NCBI GenBank assembly: GCA_003952965.2
Contig: CM025855.1
Location: forward strand, 17,434,858-17,498,857
From: Morella rubra
Lineage: Eukaryota > Streptophyta > Magnoliopsida > Fagales > Myricaceae
DNA length: 64,000 nucleotides
Direction of reading: 5' to 3'
Made by a program: the position numbers and the translations under genes. Below the pieces are notes generated by a model that ran no database searches, had not been told where the DNA came from, and saw only the letters and a program-made list of their open reading frames with translations. Positions 51,363-61,443 of this stretch are shown here, one piece after another (the stretch's first letter is position 1; every line of letters starts with the position of its first letter).

Positions 51363-52355
51363 GTGCGTACACACACACACACACATATATATAGATCTGT
51401 TTTAAATTCATTTCTTCCAAGTACTTCTACTTTTCCATCTAGTATTCTTCATCATATACGAATACCTGATATAACAAGTACTCGAACTGAAATACCAATT
51501 CAATTTCCTCTTTACGAAACTTCACAAGAACCTCCTTTACTGCCTGATGAAAAAACTTCTCCTACTCAATCTGAAACTTTTTCCCTTCAATGCTCATATT
51601 ATGTACATGTATTACAAACTGATTTTGTTTTAAATAAAGAGATACTCCGAAGTAATTTTCAATCTTTAGATAACACTACCAAACGATTATGGTTTTTATC
51701 TAATTATTCTCTTAATGAACAATCTCTTATTCGGAATAATTATTATAATTATATGATATCTCTACAACAACATATTCCTTTCTTCACATGGTTTGAAATG
51801 AATATTTCTTCTTTAAATTTTTTAACTAAAGATCTTCCTTGGATCACTCATGATCACAAAAAAGTTTTTGAATTTTATCCTCTTTCCGAAACAATTACTT
51901 TTCACTCACATTCTCATCAATACTTAGCTACCCACTTTAAAACTAACAGTTTGTCCAATAGTGATAAAAATCTCGATAATATTATTCAACAAAATAATTA
52001 TATCAATACTTTCTTACAACAAGTTGGAATACATCTTTTTAAGATAGAAAATTTGATCAAATCCCCTACTATTGCTAGTTCCTCTACTATTAATACTCCT
52101 CTTTTCAGTCCTCATGAACTTCCAAAAATGACTCCTTTCTCTAAAAATCCCCCTAACAAAACTGTATTACATAAAATAGAAGATATGCTTTCTAAAATCT
52201 CTATTAATTCCACTAAAAATATTCATGTTCTCAATACCTCCACCTCTTCTTTGTCTGATACGCCTCGTATGTCTAATTTGGAAAATCAATTTTGTATATA
52301 TGTTTTCGTGGCAAGCTGCCACTATGGAATATATATATATAATTTTTATGGATAA
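51363..52355 (+). pseudogene. Probable caulimovirid-derived (endogenous pararetrovirus) polyprotein fragment
   Basis: A 330-codon open frame inside an intron of the ankyrin gene, same strand. The real coding part begins after an (AC)n/(AT)n run. It is rich in Asn, Ser and Thr. The middle part (about 51640-51860, with LWFLSNYSL, NEYY-like NNYYNYM and PFFTWFEMN) and the segment near 52000-52060 (NNYINTFLQQVGIHLFKIENLI) resemble, as I remember it, the region between movement protein and protease/RT of plant pararetrovirus polyproteins. No protease, RT or RNase H motif is present, so it is a fragment. Dinucleotide repeats lie at both ends, as is typical of endogenous caulimovirids. An alternative is an unrelated retroelement gag. 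Confidence 0.42.
51369..51396. repeat. (AC)n(AT)n microsatellite
   Basis: A short dinucleotide run at the left edge of the virus-like frame. An (AT)n run at about 52328-52343 lies at its right edge. Confidence 0.85.
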
Positions 52356-53719
52356 TTTTTGACCATCGGCTTGGGAAAGTTTTTCAAATTATTTTTTAAA
52401 TGTTTATAATTAGAATCGATCAATCCTTCTTAAATACAACTTAAATCAGCTCCAAAATCAATAAAAGCAATAATAGTAAAAGTGTAATCTTTGATTCGGA
52501 TTGTAACATCAGTATACAATCTTTGAAAAATATGGCTTTGGTGGCAGGCCGATCGAATTTCTTGACGATGGATGCTGATAGTTTCGGTGGATCTATAATT
52601 ATCTCATGTGCATAAAATTTGTTTTAACCTTTCAAGAATAAGAACTTTGTCATACAAGAAATTTCATGCTAGAGTCAAATAAATTAAAGACTAAGGGTCC
52701 GTTTGTTTGCTTGTAGAATAAATTTTGTAATTTGTTTTTAAATATTAATTTGACAAGTACTTGAAAAATGAGATTAAAGTAAAAAAAATTTCAGACAACC
52801 TAAAAGCTCTACTATTTTCCAGAAAATAAACTAAGCTCAAAATTTTCGTAAACCAAATTTTTTTTGGGAACATCATATCACATCCTAAATCTATAGATAA
52901 AAATCAATAAGCACCCCTCAAGCTCCAAAATGTTGTATTCCGACACATACGTTTCAGAAAAACAGTCAATTATTTCCTTTCATTTGATTTGCCCGTTAAA
53001 CTACATGTAAAATACCAAAATGCCCCTCTAAGACTAAATTACTAGAAATATTAAAAAAATCATTAAAGGATATAAATGATATGTAAATAAAAACTAATAT
53101 TTTTAAAATAAAAACATTGAAAATCTATTTATTATTAATTCATTTCTCGAATTTTTTAATTTTTAAAAAATTTTGTCTTGGAGAGACATTTTGGTCAATT
53201 CACATCACTTTTCCTATGACTTAACGGCCACATCAAATAGAAGTTAAAATCAAACTTTATAGACACAGAAATCAATGTTGAAGAAAATATCGACTACAGA
53301 TCTCATATAACTCTTTGATTGAAGAATTTTTTGAATTTGAGGGTGCATATGATTGTTTTATATTGTTTACAATTAGGTTTTGATCGGTGAGATTTTATTT
53401 CTTATAGAGCCTAATTATTTAATCCATACCATGTATTAAATCTTTTATGCAAATATATATGTAAATTATTAAGCATGTCAAACATCACAAAATATTTTTT
53501 AAAGAATAATCAAACACTGAAAAAGAATTTTTTTGCTGAAAATGTTTCAATAAATTTTTTATTTAAAATAATAGATTTACAAACAAACCAAAAGAGCCTA
53601 AGAGAAAACATTAATAAGGAAATTGCTTTTTCACTGTTGTGCTTGCTCTAATTCGTTTTTTAGTTCAGAGATTCATTTGCTTCTGGGTAATTAATTAAGT
53701 ACTTCATATTTCCTAACTA
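52356..53719. other. Intron with MITE-like elements
   Basis: About 52692-53600 starts GGGTCCGTTTGTTTGC and ends with an approximate complement (AAACAAACCAAAAGAGCC), a candidate hAT-type MITE. Inside it a second inverted pair (about 52900-53240, with AAAATGCCCCTCTAAGACTAAATT and its diverged complement) suggests a nested element related to the MITE at 58461-58957. No gene. Confidence 0.4.
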
Positions 53720-54601
53720 ATGCAACAACTCATTGGACCTTTTTGTTTGATACCACCGATTGATGATGAAGGTGATCTGACAGACGAGGAGAGACACGAT
53801 CATTCCACTAATGAAGTGCTGACGATTACTGAATTAGGTACATCACTCCCTATAAAAACTCCTTTTCTTTTGCACGTGTATATGGGCGCCACGCGTTGTA
53901 TATATATGTTAGTTTTCTAACTTGATTAATGAGTGGATTTCCTTCTCACACTGCAGTCCGGGGTTTGCTCCATCGGTTAATGTCGAATCAGCTTCTAATT
54001 AAGCTTCTAGGTACATACACTCAATTAATTTCATTTATTTTTTTTTTCTTTAAATGTTCTTCCTCAATAATCCGTTTTTACAAGTTTTCTTGCCATCAAT
54101 CTGTTACTTTTCTTTTCCTTTACATTCAGTTGAGTTGCTGATCTTTTGATTATTGATGAGCTAGGAATCAGGCATATATATGATATGAAGGTACTTCATA
54201 CCCAATCCCGCAAACTTCTAGAGCTGACGTGCAAAGAAATAACATCTTTTGATATTTGTCGTGCTAAAGAAGACACTTTTGATACCATATTTCGGGCAAC
54301 GCGCGAAGGGATTGTTGAGATTGTACGTGAAATGTTGAGAGCAAATCCACGTCTCGTGGAGATAAAAGATGAAAAATCAAGAACTATATTTTCGTTGGCT
54401 GTCCTATGTCGTCAAGCTACAATTTGGAACCTCTTAAATGGGCTTCCATGGAAAGATCAAAGATTAATATTGTTTGGTCCAGCTGATGATTCCGGAAACA
54501 CCATATTACATATGGCAGCAACGGTAGATCACACTTCCACTCAACTTCTACATAATACAAGTGCAGCGTTCCAGATGCAGAGAGAACTTCAATGGTTTAA
54601 G

Positions 54602-56004
54602 GTTATAATCTCTCAAACTCTATATTAATTCTCTACTCTGTTTTATAATTACAATATTTAAGTTGGATGTTTATCTAATTATTTTGTATTTGGAGAAGAT
54701 TATTTAATATTATAGCTTTCTTCCCCTATTATGGAACACAAGATCTTCATTGAAAATGAGAAAGAATCAAGAAACGCAATTAGAGCGAACTTGAACAAAT
54801 GACTTGAAGTACACACCCATGTCCACGGGGACTAGTCTTCTGCTGAGCTCTAGTGTGATTTGCACTGAGGAAACTTTTTAACTCTTCGGTTTCTAGCGAG
54901 ATTAAACCCATATTCTCTTCGGTTTCCTTTTCTAACTCTTTGGTTTCTGTAAGCTTTGATCCGACAAACATGATTCTTGATAGCGTCTCTTCATTGATTC
55001 TTCCTATTAATTACCGGACATGATCCACCATGGAATGACTTTATTGTTCCTTAGTTTGAGTTTGGAATAGGCGATCAGCTATATCACAAAGGAAAGGGAG
55101 AGGGGATAGACGGAGGAAAGATGGGTTTAGATGGAGAAAAGAAGGGTTAGAAAGAGAAGCGTTCTAACCCAAGGCTGACTACAGAGAAGATGCACAGCCA
55201 TCCCTTTTGCAGGCAGTAATATGCTGGCTAATGGAATTTGAGATTGTGTGTTAAAAGGTCCAATCTTTCAAATACAACAGTAAAACGACACGTAATGGAA
55301 TTTCAATAGCGAAAACTAGTAGCCTAAAGACCTTATAATAATAATTAAACTAAAAATAGATCACATAAAACAGTCCATAAGATTAAATATTTATAATAGG
55401 TCACGCTGCCAATATAAAATTATAAAACACAAATGACTAGAAGTAGGTTTTTGAGATGAATTTGTATTTTGTTGACATGTATTTTGTTGGTGTATTATCT
55501 ACCATCTTAAAAATTATATTGCTTCCCCCATTTTGAGAACTATTGTAATCCGCAAATTATCTTTTAGAAGCCTTAAGTTTCACAAATTAAGCATAACGAA
55601 GATCAAGTGGCCTAATTTTTTATGACATAAAAGACCTAAAATTAACTTGATTTGGTTCAACAATGTCACTTGACTAGAAAGTTAACCCATTATTTCAAAT
55701 TCACCGCAAGCTATGATTATGAAACCAGAAATTTACCTATAGTGTTCATTTTCTTATGCAAATAAGATGTCCAATGAAAATTTGTATGCATTAATACATT
55801 TATAAGTTCATAGTTATGAATACTGTTCGTTGAATTCACTTTTGTATCTCTAAATAACACATACCTTACTACCTTATAATATCTCGATTAATGAATTTAT
55901 ACTTTATAGATTGTAATTTTTAAATCTGCAAGATCTTAAACTGTAGGAATTCATAATTTGTGTACATATTCTGCTTCAACTTATAAGATTTGGATTAATT
56001 GCAG
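54602..56004. other. Long intron with unidentified insert
   Basis: A minus-strand frame (54780-54971, Glu-rich) may be a fragment of some cellular gene; I do not recognise it. The rest is AT-rich. The acceptor TAATTGCAG at 56004 is clear. Confidence 0.45.
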
Positions 56005-56629
56005 GAGATAGAGGAAATTGCACGATATACTTCGATGAGTGAAGAGCTCAATTCTGAAAACATGAGACCTAAAGAAATTTTTACACGGGACCATAAGGAG
56101 TTGTTAAAGCAAGGAGAAGAATGGATGAAGGGCACGGCAACTTCGTGTACAGTGGTCGGTGCGCTCATTGTCACAATTATGTTTGCTGTGGCCTTTGCTG
56201 TTCCTGGTGGTAACAATCAAGACACAGGGCTCCCTATGTTCTCAAAGGACAAGTTATTTGCACTGTTTATCATATCCGATGCTTATCACTCTTTTCTTCC
56301 ACAACATCGGTGTTGATGTTTTTGGGAATTCTCACATCACGTTATGCAGAAGAAGATTTTCTTAAATCCTTGCCTCAAAAAATGATAATGGTCTTTCCAC
56401 TCTTTTCTTCTCTATTGCTACCATGATGATGACCTTTTGTGCAGCTCTCCTCATTATGCTTCCTGGAAAATCACAGATGGTCATTCCTATCATTTGCCTT
56501 GCAAGTGTGCCGGTTAGCTTATTTGGATTTATGCAGATTTCCTTTCTTGTTGACATGATTAAGTCAACATATGGACGAAGCATCTTTGCAAGAAAAAGAA
56601 ACTTTGGCTTTATGCATCGTGTAATGTAG

Positions 56630-57164
56630 TTTCCTCAGTATTTACTTTCCAAAGACAATGAATTTCCTCTTTTACAAGCAATCGATGATTCATTCAGTCA
56701 CCGTGTTTTAAGAATATTGGCATGACTATTTGTTAAATTAGATCTTATTTGATTAAGTAAAATCAAGTTCCTCCAAGACTCTATTTTTCTTTCTCCTATT
56801 CATATTACTATGTTCATCATCCATTAATTGAACATGTCATATGTAAACTTATACTAATAAGACATATATTTGTACCTCGTCATTTTGTGATGTGGAATTT
56901 ACACTTAGATAAATAAAAAATAATAATAACATCAGATAAAATATAAACTTGAAAATTAAATTAAAATATAATTTTTATTTTTAAAAAAATCAAAGGGGCA
57001 GATCTGTCCTCATTGTGCGCGGTGGGGGGCCGATGGGCCCCTTGTGAGTTTTTTTTTTTGTCTTTTTCATTTGTGGAATTTATTTATTTTAATTTTTCAG
57101 CCTCTAAATTTATTTAAATCCAACTATTACTTTAATTGCAAAGTTTTTAATTTGAATGGATAAG
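56630..57164. other. 3' flank of ankyrin gene
   Basis: AT-rich with a poly-T run near 57052 and a short GC-rich patch (57000-57040). No gene seen. Confidence 0.5.
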
Positions 57165-60100
57165 ATTTAATCTATCATCTTCAGCCAATCCACCACAGAA
57201 TTGTTAGAAAGACACCTAACATCCAAAGCCCAAGGTGATGAACTCCAAATAAATATGTTAACCCAACACTCCAACAATAAATGCTTAGTAGTTTCTACAG
57301 CCAAACCACACAAAACATAATCAAAATTCCCAGCCTCATCCACCAAATTCCTTCCCAACCTTACCGCCACTTTTTCTTTAGTAGGAATAGCATCCCAACA
57401 TAATTTTCAAATGACAACTTTCAATCTTTCATGAACCCTCATCCTCTAAAGTTTCTTCCACCACATTAACTCCATAGGAGATGAAGGAATCTCCTTCAAA
57501 TTGGATAACTCCCCATACAAAGATTTAGTGGAGAAGGACCTCGACTTATCAATACACCAAACCATCTCATCCCTCCTATTATCTCTCCCAATATGGATCT
57601 TTACGATAGCTACCGCATCAAATGAACTAAACACCTGCCAAATCAATGACCTATTCCACTGCCTAGTATCCTTATCAATAAGGTCAGCAACCATATGAAC
57701 ATTCAAAGGATTTTTTCATCACCAAGAGGACTCGGTTTGAAACCTGGGAGGGAAGGAAACCCAAGGATACCCAAGAAATATCCTTTCATTGCTCAACTAC
57801 AAAACACAATCCAAATTCAAATAGAGATCTCCATTTCAAAATACTAGCCCACACCCAAGAGGCCTTGGGCACCTCGCATCCTCAAATCTACCATGCTGCA
57901 AATATTTACTTCTCAATAACCAAACCCAAAGACATTGGTCTTGAGAAAAAACCCTCCAAATCATTTTTGAAACCAAGATTTTATTAGATCCAACATAGAT
58001 CTAAACCCCAACCCACCCATAACTTTCGGGACACATATAGAACTCTAAATTTTTAGAGACAAATTTTTGATTTTCTCAGGCTTAAAGCCCCACCAAAAAT
58101 TCTTCAAACCTCTATCCACCTCAACACACCATTGATTAGGAAAAGCAAAACAACTCATTAAATAAACCGGCAAAGCAGAAGCCACACTTCTAATTAAAGT
58201 ACCTCTTCCCCACTTGAGAGAGCAATTTTGCCTTCCAACCACTTATCCTTGCAAAAATTCTCTCCTTCAAATCTGCCAAAGCAACATTTTTAGAGCAAGG
58301 ATAAAGCAAAGGAAGTCCCAAATGCCTAGCCTTAGCTAGCATTTTCTTTAACCTCAACAAGTCACAAATAGGAATAATAGCTTGTGCTGAAAAGTTCTTA
58401 CTAAAATTGATTGATGATTTACACCGATTAATTTTTTGACCCGACCAACCCATATATTTTAGGGGTGAAGTAATAGTTAGCCCCCTATGTTTGGGCAAAA
58501 ATCAAATAGCTACCTAACTTTTCAATCCACAATATGAGACCCATAACTTTCAAAACCTATCAATCTTCATCCCCATCTAAATCAGGAGTTAAATTAAACA
58601 GAAAATCATGCAAAATGACTGAAATGCCCCTCCAAGGCTAAATTTTAAAAAATAAATAAAAAAAAAAAAATTGAAAATAAGTAGATTTTTGAAATAGAGT
58701 TTCAATAGTTCTATTTAAAATATATTACTTTTCTTTAAAAAAATATTTTTTTTTTTTAATGATTTTTTAGTAATTTTATCTTGGAGGGCATTTTGATCAT
58801 TTTTCATGCTTTCCGTCTAATTTAATGCCTAATTTAGACGGGGGGGCGAAGATTGATAGGTTTTGAAAGTTATGGGTCTCAAATTGTGGGATTAAAAGTT
58901 ATGGGTAGCTATTTGATTTATGTCTAAACATAGGGGGCTAACTATGACTTTACCCCTATACTTTACTAAGCACTGATCCAAAGATTCAGCATCCCTGACT
59001 TGAGCTTTGGCAAACAACAACAAATCATCCGCAAATAAAAGGTGAGAAATTACCGAAGAATGCCTACCAATCTTAATCCCCTGAATATTACCCAACTCCT
59101 CTTATCTTATCAACAATCTCGATGGCACTTCCGAGCATAACAAGAACAAAAAAGGAGATAATGGATCTCCTTGACGAAGACCCCGAGAAGGGAAAAATCT
59201 TCCAAAAGGACCACCATTCAATAAAATTGAAAAGGAAGATGTTTCCATACATTGCTTAATCCAATTTATCCACTTCGAATGAAATCCAAACTGTTGCAGA
59301 ATTTTAAAATGAACTCCCCACTCCACCCTATCATAGGCTTTCTCCATATCCGCCTTAATTGCCATCCATCGACCTTTTCCTCTCTTATGATTCATACTAT
59401 TAAACACTTACACAACCACAATATAATTGTCCTGAATAAGTCTCCCAGGAACAAAGGCAAGCTGATAAGGAGATATAAGTTTTGGCAAAACAACTTTCAA
59501 CCTATTCGTCAAAATCTTGGAAATGATCTTATAAGTCACATTGCACAAACTTATAGGACAGAACTAAGCAACATTTGCTGGATTTACAACTTTAGGAATC
59601 ATCACCAAATTAGTTTGATTTATTCCAGGCATCAAGAAACCATTCAAAAAAAAATCTTGAACCATTGAAATAACATCAGCCCCCACTATCTCCCAAAATT
59701 GCTTAAAGAAATATACTGTCATCCCATCTGGCCTTGGAGCCTTATTCGAATTCATCTTCTTCACAGTATCCCATATCTCCATACTATCAGAATTCGGATC
59801 AAAACCTCATTTTCCTCATCCGAAATAAGAGGCTGAATCAAATTTTTCAGATCATCCAGAATTATAGTATGATTAGAAGAATATAGATCAGAATAAAACT
59901 GAACCAATTCTTGACCAATGGCTTGATGTCCAGAAATCCAATCACCCATAGCATTTTTAATCTCTACCATTCCGACACCTTCTATCAATAGATGCATGAC
60001 AAAACTTAGTATTTAAGCCACTAACAGTCAACCACACTTTTCTAGACTTTTGTTTCCACAACATCTCTTCACGACCCAACTGTTCATCAAGTTCATCCAA

Positions 60101-61340
60101 CAAACAATTTCCTACCCAAATATTTTGACTCGAAGGTTCAGCTTGCTGATATAAACTGATTTGCTCCTTTAATACTGAGAGCCTACCATGTATATTCTCA
60201 AAATTTTTAACATTCCATTTTCTCAACACACCCTGAACCCCCCTAATTTTATGAAACAAAATTCTAGCTGGGGAACCACAAACTGGTCTCCTCCAAAAAT
60301 CTGCAATCACTCCATAACAAGACTCATCCCGAGCCCAAAATTTTTCAAATTTAAAGCATTTAGCAACACTAGCATCACAACCAAACAGATCTAAAATCAA
60401 AGGCACATGATCCGAATTAGTAAGACAGAAATGACGTACCCCTGCATTCGGATAGCTAGTGCGCCAAGGAATATTTGCAATACTCCTATCCAACCTCTCA
60501 CGAATACATGCCAACCCAGATCTCCCATTTTTCCAAGTAAAATTACTCAATTCCTCATTAGGAATTGTGCCCCTCATATCCTCCCCCAAAGCAAAATGAT
60601 ATGCATGTGGATCATCAATACAAGTCCCGACTGTATGAGTAATACGACCACAAGCCAAACATAAATTTGAAAGACGTTCATACTTAAAAGAAATCCAAAC
60701 TGATTTACCAGAATCCTGTAGGTAGAAAGAAACCAGGTTGCAATGGAGATTCCAAATCAAACTGGACCTGAACTCTCAGGTAAGGCTTGTTTCCATCCAC
60801 AGATTCCACCTTAAAAACTAAACCCAGCTTATTCCCCAGTAAATATGCATTTTTTTCATCAATACATTCAATCATAAGCCCATGGATCTAGATCCAATAC
60901 TAAGCTTTGGAGATTTCAACCTCATTAATCGATTCACCACGTCTCCATTATTGCAAGATCAACAAATAACCTTTGAAATTCCATGTTGCAATACGAAGCA
61001 CCCTTTCCTTTTCCTTCAACGACTAGAAAGAGATGAGAAACTGGTTTGGATCAGCATCCTCAATTTTCAGATTCAGTGCAAAGTGCCATGCCACTTTAAT
61101 CAGAGGAAAAATTACTAGTTTAGGAAAAATCTTCCCTGATGGTAATCTTCCTACTAGAGTCATCGCTTTAACATCCTTGGCACGATCATTATTTACTTTG
61201 AGAATTCCTAACACATCTTTCCATGATAGATTCTTAGTTTTTTCCATCAGCTCCTCCGAACCACTCAAAGGCTTCTTGGTTGAACTCATACTGACCAAAT
61301 CAGCGAAGTCAATTAGAGTAATTCACAACAAATTTTAAAA
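57165..61340 (-). mobile_element. LINE non-LTR retrotransposon, degraded, split by a MITE
   Basis: Reading right to left: DUF4283 start (61298, MVSMSSTKKPL; VAWHFALNLKIEDADPNQFL) and WNFKG remnants; a CCHC knuckle (LCLACGRITHTVGTC, about 60660-60620); a jump to the last part of the endonuclease (RERLDRSIANIPWR, SDHVPL); then RT with DADMEKAYDRVEW-type KADMEKAYDRVEW (about 59350), LRQGDPLSPFLF and catalytic FADDLLLF (about 59030). After the MITE come SGQKINRCKSSINFS and LPVYLMSCF, then a zf-RVT region ending near 57167. RNase H is missing at the 3' end and most of the endonuclease is deleted. Stops and frameshifts are throughout, so it is dead. Confidence 0.88.
58461..58957. mobile_element. 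MITE inserted in the LINE reverse transcriptase
   Basis: The left arm begins AGGGGTGAAGTAATAGTTAG and the right arm, complemented, begins AGGGGTAAAGTCATAGTTAG. The arms match imperfectly over about 230 bases with a short AT-rich centre. It splits the LINE codons between LDQCLVKY and MGWSGQKIN. An imperfect seven-base flank repeat (AAAGTAT / AAAATAT on the minus strand) may be the target duplication. No coding capacity. Confidence 0.82.
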
Positions 61341-61443
61341 CCGTAAAGAAACCATAAGAGAAATCTTTGAAATTTGATCAGCACAAGCAGATCCAAACAG
61401 AACCAGAACCAGAACAGTACCAACTGGATTCATATTGAACAAT

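Larger units (their letters stand above)
50502..56629 (+). pseudogene. ITN1/ACD6-like ankyrin-repeat protein with PGG membrane domain, frameshifted
   Basis: Exons by GT/AG sites: 50502-50993 and 51069-51218 (ankyrin repeats; GQTLLHMAVAKGHVQIVERL), an uncertain exon within 53720-53836, then 53957-54010, 54165-54601 (ankyrin; KSRTIFSLAV, GNTILHMAA, MQRELQWFK) and 56005-56629 (ARYTSMSEEL, EWMKGTATSCTVVGALIVTI, AVPGGNNQDTG). The last exon holds the PGG domain with four predicted membrane helices. One missing T near 56285 and one missing G near 56390 shift the frame between helices. Restoring reading would be needed for helices 2-4, ending at the TAG at 56629. Relatives act at the plasma membrane or ER in defence and salt signalling. 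Both indels are in homopolymers, so the gene may be intact in reality. Confidence 0.75.
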
